In this document: one piece after another, positions 32,950 through 44,423 of the stretch
Numbering within the stretch: position 1 is the stretch's first letter
Layout of the letters: each line of letters begins with the position of its first letter
Source: Heliocybe sulcata
Lineage: Eukaryota > Basidiomycota > Agaricomycetes > Gloeophyllales > Gloeophyllaceae
Direction of reading: 5' to 3'
NCBI GenBank assembly: GCA_004369045.1
Contig: ML213544.1
Coordinates: 8,029-62,780, forward strand
DNA length: 54,752 bases
Position numbers and translations under genes: made by a program
The notes under the pieces: model-generated
Database searches by the model: none
Told to the model about the DNA's origin: nothing
Seen by the model: only the letters and a program-made list of their open reading frames with translations

Positions 32950-35900
32950 ACCTTGTTCTGCTTTGCGGCGATGACCGAGTGAATTCGCACACTCAGACGC
33001 AGCCACGACGACAACTCCGTCGATGATTTCTACGATGAACACGACGACCGGCGACCATTGCTGTCGAGCTCGATCGTCGGTGCCTCTTGTCGCCGGATTG
33101 CATTGCGACGTCCTATTCATCAGCACTGGCGACGGCTGGAGACAGCCATGCGCCACTGCAGAGACTTATTTTCTACCGGATTTTCCGGACGCGCTAGCAT
33201 CGCCACTGGGAACATCAAGGCGACGACGATGGCCATTATCCATAACAAGTCACCGCTCTCTTCGCGTCCCCACGTTCGTTAGGGCATTAGGGAAGATGTT
33301 GCACCATCCATACGAAATCTGTTGGCGGCTAGAGCAAGAAGATATGTGGCCTTAGCCGATTTCTCGAATCTTTGGGAAGAAGCTTCGTTTACCACCTTGG
33401 TTCCGCGCGGAACGCAGGGTCGCTCCTCTGCTTGAACAGCGCATATACCGGGGAATCTTTTCGATGCGAGCGTGCGTGGCATGCGAGCGACACCCTCAGG
33501 TATCTTCGAGTCCAGGACGCGGCACTTCTGTCTTGTTTTCAGTCCCGGTCAACAGGCTATTTTCGTCATTCTCCAATTGCTCTCTCGGAGATTTTATCAA
33601 GGCCGCAGCTCTCTCGTCCTCGGCTTCACCGGCGGCATCTGCTCGCTCGTCAATTCTCCCGAGGCGCACCGGCATCGTATCCTTTTTCCTCGAGCGTTTC
33701 ACATTCGCTACCGCATCTTGGACGAAATCGCCGTGGCCGTCCTCTAGTTGAACTGTCGGTCGATGCGAAGGCCCATTTGTACTTGGAAGCCGTCTCGTGG
33801 TCTGAATACGATATCGGGTAACGCCATTCTCACAGCTATTCTTGCCTTTTCTTCCAGTGGTGTCTTCGTCAATGTTATTGGTTTCCCTTCGCTACGGCAG
33901 CTGCGGTCATGGATCAGTCCAGCAATACTCGAGCACTCCGTCCTTTCCAACGCCGCAGACTTCTGGTCCTCGGGTGATGGCGTGTCTTTACTCGATTGAA
34001 GATGCTACAGGATGCCGGTCATAAATGCATTTTTGCAGATCATCTACGGATATTCGGTCCTGCAGTTCATCTTTGCTAGGCTACCTGTTGTCTGCGATGC
34101 ACAAGGGCCGCCTTTCACCGATGCCGATGCGCCAGCCGTTTTCTTTTGAGCCAGGCGTCTCATTGCGATGGTCGCGGTTACGAGTCTCTTGATTCTGTTC
34201 CCTTCTATTCCCAGAGGAGGCTCCCAAGAGAGTGATATTCGTCTTGTATGCATGCTGTACTATCCTCCCGACCCTCATCTGGACGGATTTCGGTTCCCCA
34301 GGAGACACCCGTGCACGACCTAAATCCCGTCGCAGGTCGTCTCTCGACTTTGGACTCAGGGTTGGCCACGATCTCTGTTTTGCTCCTAGTCGTCACATCC
34401 GATTTCACTGAAAGCAACTAGGACGAGTCGGGCAAGGCATTTTACAAACTGCTGCGCGTTTGCCCTCTAGAACACCTGTCGAGAGGATTTAATTTTCGTG
34501 CTCGCTCTCCGGGTGAAACCACAAGCGGATTCTCATCGCAGTCGGTCAGGACTCCTGAGCTGGAATGAGACATAATGGCGAATCCGCCCTTTCGTCCTGG
34601 TATCTGGGTTATAATCGGGCGTGAGCTACAGAGTCTGGACGCTTCAGCTCCGGCTTCTTCTGCCGTTCTGGCTCTCGCGCCACCATCGACGGTGCTTTCG
34701 GCATTCACTGGACATCATCTGACTTTGACTTCAGATTGTGAGCGTTCGCTACTTTGTTCTCCCTGAGGCAATGGTGGAGATGGCATAATAGCTCAGACGC
34801 AACTGCTTCGACTTCTTGATCCTCCATTATCTCGTTCTGCTTGCCCGCCTAGCTTACGCCACTCGTACTTCGGCTCGGTTCCAAGAGGAAGCGGGTGTGA
34901 CGGGAGTATCGGCCAGTACGGATGATCCGACTGCCCTGGTATCATTCAACGCTCCCTGAGCTGAGTCTTGTGATAGTCTAGAGGCGCTTCACTTCTGGCC
35001 TGGTTGAAGACGATGATCCGAATCCCCCACTGCCGAAACTCGGGATGAATCTGGGGTCTCGTGATTCCATGCCACCAGCAACGACGACCTCAGCGTCGCT
35101 CCATGGGATGCTCTGAGTCTTGTCTGGATCCACGATGCGAGAGGTCGTTCAAGATAGGCCCAGCCGTTCCGACATCGGCGTACGTGTCCAGACTTCAGGA
35201 CCGTTAGGTCTTACCCTATTCCCTTATGACTCCTATCTTCGGGGAAAGACTATCATCGCTCTCACCAATTTTTTGTGACGATGTAGGAGAACATCATGAG
35301 AGAACGGTGCACGACGTACTCGAAGACTTGCTATCCGGATCTGCCTCACGTCGCTAGATCCGCATCTGCTTCATAGGACGGTGACTTCCTAGGTGTTTGC
35401 TGCGTCGGATTGGGTTTACTGCATCGCCTCTCCCGTCTATCGTTTCAACCTTACGGGCAACTCGACCAGGTGTTTGATATATAACTCCAGATGATGCTTG
35501 TTTGCACTGCGGCTAGAAATCTGGTGCTGGCGTCGTCCTGCCTTCGTTGCCGCGAATTCCACCACATTGCATTCCTTTTTTCGCCTGGGACAGAAGTCCT
35601 GTATGAGGCGACGGATGCCCAACTGTGGAACCTGGAGTGCGGCGCCTTACTCAGTAGGACAATGTGCTCAATCTCATCATCGCGACTAGAACATTCAGAA
35701 ACTCGATGTTACAATACGCATAGTATGTGCTATACAATCTACGCTGAATCAGTTGTACTCTAATACTCCGGCTCCGTGCGCAACGGCTGTGAACATCATC
35801 TCCGTAACCTCGTGGTCGATTATCTTCACTACGTCGTCGCTGCTCTGGCCCGGCACACCCCAGGTCTCGTCTGGCTGCTCCAACGAGCGGCTCATCTCCC

Positions 35901-37020
35901 ATTTGGCTCCCATACGCTTGTTGTAGTCGTCGATCCACAGCTTGCAACAGAAGCAAGTCCCGGTGCTGCTCCCTATGTATGGAGCTGTGTCGCTCTCGGC
36001 ATTGAGAATGAGTTGAATTTCCGGATGGATCGAGAGGGCGACATCCTCCTTGTATTGCTTCGTTGCCAGCTCAATGAGATACGGCAGCTGACGGCGGCAT
36101 GCCATTCTGATCTGCTGGTTGCTCTGTATAATATCTCGTGGGCATCGGGTCATCTTCAGAGCATTCTCCAAAGGCTGCATCTCCCGTACCCAAGAGTAGT
36201 CGAACCTCCCGTCTATAAGACGGAAGCCGTGAGCTAGTCCGCTGACGCAAGTCCAGTATCGGCCCAACGTCGCAAGCTTGTATCTCACTGACCCGACGAA
36301 CTGCTTCTCCATGTTACCCTTGAAGAGTCGTCTGAAGACTCGAGATCCAGAAAGCTGAGCGGCAAGAAAGAACACATTGTCCGTGTTGATTTGGCTTAGC
36401 TGTCTAGCACTCCCATTCTCGTCAAGGATACTTGCGCGTAAGGTGTTCCACAGCGAGGCGATGTACTCCTTGACCGGCACGCCCTCTGGCTTGGGGAATC
36501 GTGCCAGAACTTCATCGGAGGATGGGAGTTCGTTCTTGATGTTCCCGCACCTTATAGAGTCATTTTCAAGCCAATAATCCAGCTTGATTACGAACTCGTC
36601 GAGAGGTTCGGCGACAACTCGAATGGCTGTCTCCATGCCAGGATTGGCGTAACTCCTGACTACGCTGCGGATTTGATTGGGGAAATCCTCACGTGGCATG
36701 CGCAACACTTCAAATAATCGACGGGCAGCGTCTTCATCATCCCGAGAGAGCCGCCCTTTGATGGCCAGGGTGAAGTGATGGACGCCATCCGTGGCTTTTT
36801 CCATTGTGATGGCGACATCTCGGTTATCTCCTCCTATAGCCACGGCGACAGCCAAGTCTTCGAGCAGTTTCAGGTCTTCAGGTAATGGTATATCTTGCTC
36901 AGTGATAGCGCCGGGCAGCCACTGTCTTTTGGTGATCGGCGGAAGGCCCTTTGCAACTTGGAGGTGCTCCGCTAACTGCGTCGACGTGCCTGATGGAGAC
37001 ATATCCTGCATAGTAACGTT
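32950..37020. repeat. Segmental duplication, copy 1 (~4 kb, includes deaminase copy C)
   Basis: From about 32950 to the start of deaminase C, this segment is repeated in the same orientation at about 40050-43690. The match is seen in non-genic sequence, for example CTATTTTCTACCGGATTTTC-like blocks at 33168 and 40266, and the GGGTTATAATCGGGC/GGGATATAATCGGGC blocks at 34608 and 41501. It is also seen throughout the deaminase gene at the right end. The left ~2.8 kb (32950-35748) has many short open frames on both strands, none intact in both copies, so it looks non-coding or long decayed. Confidence 0.75.
35749..37002 (-). CDS. OTT_1508-like deaminase family protein, copy C
   Basis: Single coding exon of about 417 residues. 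The ATG at 37002 (M-S-P-S-G-T-S) is preferred over 37011 because ATGCAG at 37011-37006 reads as the acceptor of a 5' leader intron (donor GTACGT near 37061). The same arrangement is conserved in copies E and F. N-terminal block is L-A-E-H-L-Q-V-A-K-G, then a helical region with I-K-G-R-L-S-R-D-D-E-D-A-A-R-R-L and S-Y-A-N-P-G-M-E. The C-terminal deaminase motif is S-I-H-P-E-I-Q-L-I-L, then C-F-C-C-K-L-W-I-D-D-Y-N-K-R and E-T-W-G-V-P. A zinc site with catalytic Glu is therefore possible. Closest relative is copy E, its segmental-duplication partner. Divergent from copy D with ~750 bp between starts. Substrate unknown. Confidence 0.8.
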   Translation of the reverse strand: MSPSGTSTQLAEHLQVAKGLPPITKRQWLPGAITEQDIPLPEDLKLLEDLAVAVAIGGDNRDVAITMEKATDGVHHFTLAIKGRLSRDDEDAARRLFEVLRMPREDFPNQIRSVVRSYANPGMETAIRVVAEPLDEFVIKLDYWLENDSIRCGNIKNELPSSDEVLARFPKPEGVPVKEYIASLWNTLRASILDENGSARQLSQINTDNVFFLAAQLSGSRVFRRLFKGNMEKQFVGSVRYKLATLGRYWTCVSGLAHGFRLIDGRFDYSWVREMQPLENALKMTRCPRDIIQSNQQIRMACRRQLPYLIELATKQYKEDVALSIHPEIQLILNAESDTAPYIGSSTGTCFCCKLWIDDYNKRMGAKWEMSRSLEQPDETWGVPGQSSDDVVKIIDHEVTEMMFTAVAHGAGVLEYN

Positions 37021-37139
37021 GAGTCATATAACAGTGATCATGATCATGAGCGGGGGACGTACTGTTATGGGTTGCGGTACTAAATACTGAGCCAGAGACA
37101 GACGCAATGCCGGGCTTTATGTAGAGGCATGGATGTTCC

Positions 37140-37146
37140 TTTTATA
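37140..37146 (-). promoter_or_regulatory. TATA box of deaminase copy C
   Basis: TATAAAA on the minus strand about 140 bp upstream of the ATG at 37002. The predicted transcript start (~37110) lies before the proposed leader intron. Confidence 0.5.
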
Positions 37147-37663
37147 GAACACTGGAACGATCATCCTGGCCGTTTACCACCTTGCCCGGGCCATGGCGCA
37201 GTCAATTCTTGTGTTATTGGATGCATCATGTGTTTCATTGTGATATCGCGACTCTTTTATGAAGAACCCTTGCTCTCTGAAACGGAGGATAATGTGAAGC
37301 CCGATGCAGATTGCGGTCGCCAAACACCAGCAGGTCTTTGTGTGTACACCATTATTCCTCGATCGTCCGTACCAGATCACCACACGTTGGAACACGATGC
37401 CCCAGCGAGCCCCACCAACCCGAAGCTTGGTAAATCCGCCCGGTATGTCCTATAGCTCTTGTCTTCCGGAGATGCTTCAGCTGCTGAGTTTGAGGCTTAT
37501 ACGGTATGTCCAGAGGCTTCGGACCTGCTACTGTTGACAGGATTGTTGTTCCTCCTTGTAGAAGGACAACAGTACCGCGACATCGAGAAGAGGTGAACTA
37601 TGTTTCTTTCTGTGTTGTCTTCTGACATTGTTCCAGATACCAGTATAACGACAAGAAAGAGCA

Positions 37664-37671
37664 TATATATA
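37664..37671 (+). promoter_or_regulatory. TATA box of deaminase copy D
   Basis: TATATATA 88 bp upstream of the ATG at 37759. A start about 30 bp downstream of it would skip the out-of-phase ATGs at 37686 and 37689 and make 37759 the first usable ATG. Confidence 0.5.
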
Positions 37672-37758
37672 GCGGGAATTCGCTCATGATGGTTCGCATA
37701 AGCAAGCTACACTTCCGATTCCTCTCAAGAGCACTTTCTTACAACCTGTCTGACTCAA

Positions 37759-39273
37759 ATGTGCTTCACAAGGTCGTTGAGTGAGTAAGCGTGCTGACAA
37801 AATGTGCACGCCCTTTGGACTATCTAACTTTCATCAGACCAGCAGGAGCTCTCGGCAGCCATGAAGATGCTGGAGCTGTACATGGGCTGGCGTCCCAATA
37901 ATCCTCCAGAAGTTGCCCAGTACGGAGGCCTCGAGGGATTTCCCTTTGACAGAACCAACAAGTCCGGTCGCTCGTATACCGAGGATTTGAATATGAAGCT
38001 CTTGAACCATCTTGCCTTCTGTCTAGCGCGTGGCACTCCAGGGCATGTCCCGGCAGTGGTATTCACTGACATGGACCGCACACATCTGCACATTGCACTA
38101 AATTCATCACCTGACTCCATTGACCGACAATTCTCTCACGAACTGTTCCAGACTTTGTCGACACTCAGTCCGGACCACAATATTAGCTATCAGGATGTCC
38201 TGGAGAAGCTCAGAGGCCATGGCCTTCAGAACTTAAAGTCCAGGATGTGGAAGGTGTCGAAATCGCTGATAGACAAGAAAGATGTGGACAAGCATTCACG
38301 GCTCCTACAGGCCCTCTTAAAGAGAATACAGCCAGGCAACACCGGATCAAAGCTATACTCTGGCAGAGTTAATAACAGTAAGATCCCTGAATGGCATATC
38401 CTAAAAGACGAAGATGATTTCAAGGGCATTGACGGATCGTCCGTGTCGGAGATCCTGAAACATATGCTGATTACTACATTCAATTGGGCCAAAAGCTGCA
38501 CGCAACTGTCTGAAGTCCAGGTCCCGGAAGCGAAGGAGTTGAAGCGTACCTCGATGATCGCTCATGTCCTGTCCGGGACTAGTCTCCTGAAGGAAGCGTT
38601 GGCGGACTCCGACGCGTGGCTCGAGAATGCTAGGACCACCTTTGCACGTCGTCTCAGGAAGATGGGCGAATGCTGGGATGGCATTCAATTCGTTGTGGAC
38701 TGGGCGCAAGGTGTTCAAGCGCAGAATCGAAAGATCGAGCATAGTTGGGTTATGGATTCTGGCCTGGAGTTGAATGCAGACTCGTTTTCTCTTGGCCCGG
38801 ATCCGAAGGCTCTGCTAAAGGATTTGCTTGGAGGCAAAGCCCTCGACGAAGCTACGTTGGATACCATTTTCAAAGGATGGTCCAAAAGAGCAGGAGCTAT
38901 GGTAGCGCCAAAGGTGCATGCCGAAATCCGTCTTATTTTGGACTTGAGCTCGAAGAAGCCTGATCCTGGCTTGCACGTCATTGGATGTAGCAAGCGCAGC
39001 TGCCTCGCCTGCTTCGTATGGATTGAAGTGTACAACGAGATCAACGGGACACATTGGATGACTGCGGGGTCCCACAGCAAGCCCTATGCAGCCTGGGGGA
39101 TACCCGCCCAATCCCCTGACGTAGCTAAGGAAGTGAACCATCGTATCGTTGTACTCCTGGATCAATTCCTAGGCATTGAAAAAATCGTCCAGGTCCTTGA
39201 ACCCCCGGCCTCGGATGATGACAACAGCTCACCTGGTGCAGCCGCAGTACAGGACGCCACAGGTAGTCGATGA
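37759..39273 (+). CDS. OTT_1508-like deaminase family protein, copy D (HAE type)
   Basis: Two exons give 485 residues. Exon 1 is 37759-37780, the intron 37781-37837 (GTGAGTAAGC, branch CTAAC, CATCAG), and exon 2 38-nt-phase matched from 37838 to the TGA at 39271. The intron restores codons before the internal ATG at 37861 that resemble the L-A-E-H-L-Q block of the paralogues. If it is not used, the start is 37861. The C-terminus has K-V-H-A-E-I-R-L-I-L, then C-S-K-R-S-C-L-A-C-F-V-W-I: the canonical H-A-E and C-x-x-C zinc site, unlike the H-P-E of the other copies. The N-terminal ~330 residues are helix-rich and longer than in paralogues. The last ~25 residues are acidic/Ser/Ala-rich. It is the most diverged member and lies between the two duplicated segments. 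Confidence 0.8.
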
Positions 39274-40049
39274 GTAGTAGAATATCAGAATGCAAGCATA
39301 CACAGTGCAGCTTATTCGATCCAAAGTCCTGTATATATCTAAGATGGTAGAAGTGAAGATAGTAGCGATCGTATTACCCAGTTCCTTGAATTCATTGTAC
39401 GCAGAAGTCCCGTAGAGCACTAGAACCATTTAATAAATACTATGAGCATTGCAGTGGAGGTTGAAGCCGTTGTCTAGAGCATACCTTGCTGGTTCGGAAG
39501 CCCAACTAAGTGTCCAAGTCACGGACCCGTAGACTCAAGGTAACTTGCGTCGTCATTGAGCCTGGAGACAGCAGGGAACGGAATTGCAGTGAAATATGGC
39601 AGCGCAAAACTCTAATCAATTCAACCGCGCCGGATGAGTGTCCGAGTAAGGTCGAAAACTCGCTTTTATTTCGGAACCCGAGGCCCCTAGTAATGCCTAA
39701 AGTGAGTACGACAAATCCAACGAGAAGACAAATGGAAAAGCTTGCCAAACGGTATAAGTGTTGTCAACCTACACTGTCCTGCTGCCATCCAGAAGCTCGA
39801 GGTATCGCTGTCACGTATCACTCAGGTGAATATCGCGGAAGTGTCTCCTTCTCCCGAGAGCTTAGCTGGGAAAAGACGTCGAATACCATAATCCCTACTA
39901 GGTGAGCAGACAGCATGGATAAGGTGGTTGACCGAAGCACGTCAAGAGCAGGAAGACCGGTACGTATCGGCGACCTGGGCTGTGAGCAAAACATACGCAG
40001 TTCGACAACAAGAAGTAGCGCGATCCGTCGTCTGTCTGACTGCATTACA
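39274..40049. other. Intergenic between deaminase D and duplication copy 2
   Basis: About 780 bp. A minus frame from 39748 begins with a hydrophobic, signal-like stretch (M-A-S-F-S-I-C-L-L-V-G-F-V-V-L) but runs into featureless sequence. Too weak to call a gene. Confidence 0.35.
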
Positions 40050-43000
40050 GTGAGCATATCAGCGTTTGCGGCGGTGACCGAATGGATTCACACACTTGGT
40101 CGCCGTTTCGCTCAACGCACCCTCGACGATTTCTACGATAACCTCGACAGCCGGCGAGCATTGCTGTCGTGCTCGAACGTTGGTGTCTCTTGCCGCTGGC
40201 TTGTATTGTACTGGCTGCGACGTTCTATCCATCGACACTTGCGACGGCTGGCCACCGCAGAGGCTTATTTTCTACCGGATTTTCCGGACACGCTGGCACC
40301 GCTAAGGAACTTGGCGATATTACTGGGAACATCAAGGCGACGATGGACATTCTTCACAACAATTCACCGCTCTCTTCGCGTCCCTACGTCCATTAGAGAA
40401 AATTTTGCACCATCCAACGCCGGCATACGGAATATGTCGGTGGCCGGGATGCGAAGATATATATGGTGTTAGCCGATTTCTCGAATCTTTGGGAGGAGCC
40501 TCATTTACCGCCTTGGTTCTGCGTGGCGCGCAGGATCGCTCTTCTGCTCAAACATTGCAAGACACTCACCTGAACACCGCATATACTGGGGAGTCTTTCC
40601 GATGCAACCTTGGATGTGATGCGAGCGACATCGTCAGGTATCTTCGAGTTAAGACGCGGTACTTCGATCCTGCTTTCAGAGTCCCGGTCAACTGGCTATT
40701 TTTGTTACTCTCCAAGTACTCGTCGGAAATCATATCAAGGCCGCAGCTCTCTCGTCCTTGGCTTCACCGGCGACATTTGTTCGCTGCTTGATTCTCTCGA
40801 GGCGCCGTATCCTTTTTTCCTTGAATGTCCCACAGTCGCTGCTGCATCCGTTGAACAAAATCGCCGCGGCTGTCTACTATCCGAACTGTCGGTCGCTGCG
40901 ATGGCGCATTTGTACATGGAAGCTGTATTGTGATTGGGATACGATATCGAGTAACTGCGTTCTCACAGCTCTTCTTGCTTTGCCTCCTAGTGGTATCTTC
41001 GTCGATGTTATCGTCTTCCCTTCCCCGGGCAGCCACGATCATGGATTAGTCCAGCAATACTCGAGCACCCCGTCCTTTCCAATGCCGCAGCCTCCAGTCC
41101 TCAGGTGATGGCGCGTCTTTACTCGAAACAAGGCACTACATGACGCCGGTTCTAATGCATATTTGCAGATCCACCACGTTTCTCGGTCCTGGCGTTTGTC
41201 TTTGCTAGGCCACCTGCTGTCTTCGTTCGCACAGCTCGCCTTTCATCGATGCAGACGCACCAGCCATTTTCTCTCGAATCAGGGATCTCGCTGCGAAGGC
41301 CATGACTGCGAGTTTCTTGCCTCTGTCCCTATTCATCCCCGGAGAAGGCTCTCAAGAAAATCATATTCGTCTTTTCCGCATGCTAAACTATCCGCTCTAC
41401 TTTCGTCTAGATGGATTCCGGCTCTCCGTGAGACACCAGCACATGACCCAAATACCGCCGCAGGTCATCTCTCGACATACTGCCCTTTGGTCGTGTATCT
41501 GGGATATAATCGGGCATGAGCTGGAGAGTCCGGACGCTCCGGTTCCGGCGTCTTCTGCTTTCCTGGCCATCCCACCATCATCGACGCTGCTTTTCGGCAT
41601 CCACTGGACATCTTCTGACTTTGAGTTCCGACTGTGCGCGTTCGCTGCTTTGCTCTCCTTGAGACAAGGATAGAGATGACATCATCACGTATAATGCGCA
41701 ACTTCTTCGACTTCCTTATCCTCCACTATCTCGTTCTGTTTGCCTGCGTAGGTTGCGCCCCCCGTAGTTCGGCTCGGTTCCAGGAGGAGCCGGGTGTATA
41801 TGGCGGGCATATTGGCCAGTACGGATGATCCGACGGTCTTGGTGTCATCCAAAACTCCTGAACTGAGTTTTATGATAAAGGCTAGAGGTACTTCACATTG
41901 AGGACGACGGTCCGAATCGCCCACTGCCGAAAGTAGGGATGAACCTGGGGCTCATGATTCTGTACCAGCAGCAACGACCACCCCAGCGCCGCCCCATGGG
42001 CTGTTAATAGTCTCGTCCAGACCTGTTTCACTGGCTCCCCGTCTCGCTAGATTCACAGCTACTTCATAGGACTGCGACTTCCTAGGCATTCGCTACGTTG
42101 GATTGGGTTTACGGCATCGCCTATCACTCTGAGCTTATGGGCAACTCGACCAGATGTTTTGATATATAACTCCAGATCACGCTTATTTGTACTGCCGCTA
42201 TGAATTTGGTGCTGGCGTCGTTCTGCCTTCGTTGCCGTGATTTCCACCCCGTTGGATTCCTTGTTCCACCTGGAACAGAAGTCCTTCTGTAGTGCCTAAC
42301 TGCGGGACCTGGAGTGCGGCATCTTACTGAGTAGGATGTTTCACCACTGTGACCAGAGCATTCAAAACTTGATATTACATTACACAGAGTATGTGCTATA
42401 CAATCTGCACTGGATCAGTCGTCATCGTAATATCCTCCGGCTGCATCCATAAGGGTCCTGTACATCATCTCTGTGACCTCGTGGTGGATCATCTTCATTA
42501 CGTCCTCACCGCTGGGGCTCGGCGCAGCCCAAGTCTCGTCTGGCTGCTCCAACGACCGGGTTATCTCCCATTTGGCTCCCCTACGCTTGTTGTAGTCATC
42601 GATCCACAGCTTGCAACAGAAGCAAGCACCGGTGCTGCTCCCTACATACGGAGCTGAGTTGTCCTTTCCATTGAGAATGAGTTGAATCTCCGGATGGACC
42701 GAGACGACGATATCCTCCTTGTACTGCTCGGCTGCTTGCTCAACAAGATCTTGTACCGCATAGCCGCAATACATCTTAATATCTGGATTAATGCACGTTA
42801 TAATGTCTTGCGGGACTCGGGTCATCCTCAGAGCCTTCTCCAATGGCTGTGTCTCCCGTACCCATGAGTAGTCGAACCTACCGTCGATGAGACGGAAGCG
42901 GTGAGCTAGTCCGCCGACGCAAGTCCAGTATCTGCCTAACATCGCAAGCTTGTATCTGACTGATCCGATGAACTGCTTCTCCGAGTTACTCTCTAAGAGT

Positions 43001-43690
43001 CGCTTGAGGAATCGAGATCCGGAGAGTTGCGCGGCAAGAAGGAATACTTCGTCCGTGTTGATTTGGCTTAGTTGTCTGGCATTCCCATTCCCGTCAAGGA
43101 TACTTTCGCATAAGGTCATCCACAGGGAAGTGATGTACTTTTTGACTGACATGCCATCTGGCTTGGGGAATCGTGCCAGAACTTCCTCGGACGATGGGAG
43201 TTCCTGTTTGAGATCCTGCCACTTGAAGGTCGTCTCAAGCCAATCCTGCACCTTGATTTCGAACTCGTCGAGAGGTTCGGCGACGACTCGAAGGGCTCTC
43301 TCCATGCCAGGAGTGGCATAACTGCTGATCACGCTGCGGATCTGGCTCGGGAAATCCGCACCTGGTATGCGCAGAACTTGAAATAATCGCCTAGCAGCTT
43401 CTTCATCATCCCGAGAAAGCCGCCCTTGGATGGCCAGGGTGAAGTGATGGACGCCACCCGTGGCTTTTTCCATTATAACGGCGACCTCTCGGTTATCTCC
43501 TCCTACAGCCACGGCGATAGCCAAGTCTTCGAGCAGTTTCAGGTCTTCAGGCAACTGTATATCTTGCTCAGTGATAACGCCGGGCAGCCACTCTTTTCTG
43601 GTGATCCCCGGGAGGCCCTTTGCAATCTGGAGGTGCTCCGCTAGCTCTATCGGCGTGTCTGGGGACATTTCCTGCATAGTAATGTTCAGT
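40050..43690. repeat. Segmental duplication, copy 2 (~3.6 kb, includes deaminase copy E)
   Basis: Direct repeat of 32950-37020. The left ~2.35 kb (40050-42414) mirrors the non-genic part of copy 1 with numerous indels and substitutions. The right part is deaminase E. Divergence is clearly higher in the non-genic part than in the gene, which suggests the gene is under constraint. Confidence 0.75.
42415..43668 (-). CDS. OTT_1508-like deaminase family protein, copy E
   Basis: Single coding exon of about 417 residues, co-linear with copy C over its whole length. The ATG at 43668 (M-S-P-D-T-P-I-E) is chosen because ATGCAG at 43677-43672 looks like the acceptor of a conserved 5' leader intron; otherwise the frame starts at 43677. 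Blocks in order are L-A-E-H-L-Q-I-A-K-G, H-H-F-T-L-A-I-Q-G-R-L-S, S-Y-A-T-P-G-M-E, L-G-R-Y-W-T-C-V-G-G-L-A, then S-V-H-P-E-I-Q-L-I-L, C-F-C-C-K-L-W-I and E-T-W-A-A-P. Zinc-site and catalytic Glu positions are intact. The frame is open while surrounding duplicated DNA has drifted, so this is probably a functional paralogue. A GTACAGTATACAG-type tandem microrepeat lies upstream near 43720-43750. Confidence 0.8.
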   Translation of the reverse strand: MSPDTPIELAEHLQIAKGLPGITRKEWLPGVITEQDIQLPEDLKLLEDLAIAVAVGGDNREVAVIMEKATGGVHHFTLAIQGRLSRDDEEAARRLFQVLRIPGADFPSQIRSVISSYATPGMERALRVVAEPLDEFEIKVQDWLETTFKWQDLKQELPSSEEVLARFPKPDGMSVKKYITSLWMTLCESILDGNGNARQLSQINTDEVFLLAAQLSGSRFLKRLLESNSEKQFIGSVRYKLAMLGRYWTCVGGLAHRFRLIDGRFDYSWVRETQPLEKALRMTRVPQDIITCINPDIKMYCGYAVQDLVEQAAEQYKEDIVVSVHPEIQLILNGKDNSAPYVGSSTGACFCCKLWIDDYNKRRGAKWEITRSLEQPDETWAAPSPSGEDVMKMIHHEVTEMMYRTLMDAAGGYYDDD

Positions 43691-43949
43691 TATACATCCG
43701 TGATCATGAGGTACAGAACTCGTACAGTATACAGAAGTCGTACAGTATACAGTGCCAATCTGAGCGTTGAGCCACGAACATAGAGTCATGGGACTGTTAC
43801 TAAATTTATGGGACACTGCCAGCCGTCGTCTCTGATTTACGCCCATATGGAATCAGCACCCGGTTGATAACGCTGTGGCTGCCAGTCTCCTAGCTCTGCA
43901 TTCCCTGTACGAGGCTCTCAAGCAAGTAATGGTCGTCTTGCCAACATGC

Positions 43950-44423
43950 TACTATGCAACGTAAGTTATCTAGTCGGCTTCCCTGGTGACGTCCTCACAC
44001 CGATTCAGGGCGTCACCTGCATGATCTCTCGAGCTTTCACTCGCCGCGACATCGACACGACCTCGCTCTTGGCCCTGGTCAGAGTAAGCCCAATTCTCGT
44101 TCGAAGTCCGCTCTTTGGGGTCTGGTTTCCTGGGTTATAATCGGACATCAGCTAAAGATGTCTCGAGCCTGAACGCCCTCGCTCCAGCTGCTACTGCTTT
44201 CTGGTTCTCTCCATCGCCAGCGATATACCGTCTCTACAAGAGGGGCAACATGGAGGAAACAGCTGGGGCCCAATCTCGCATCAGCTAGTGTGGAGTCTGG
44301 AACGCGGTACGTTGCTCGATATGCTCAATTTTATCATCGTGGCCAAAGTTTTCAAGCTCAATGTTACGCTACACGCATATTATAGCTATACAATCTGCGG
44401 TGGTCCATTAGGATTCGATATCC
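43950..44423. repeat. Third, shortened copy of the non-genic repeat
   Basis: Sequence 3' of deaminase F keeps two blocks of the non-genic part of the duplicated segments. One is around 44140 (GGGTTATAATCGGAC, matching 34605 and 41498). The other is around 44290-44400 (GGAGTCTGGAACGCGG-like, then GCTATACAATCTGCG, matching 35630-35740 and 42310-42410). About 1.5-2 kb in between is missing. The same module thus lies 3' of three deaminase genes. Confidence 0.6.

Noticed and set aside
33023-34766. Plus-strand frames in the duplicated module as candidate genes
   Set aside because: Corresponding frames in the second copy (40.1-41.7 kb) are shifted or interrupted, so no shared protein is conserved.
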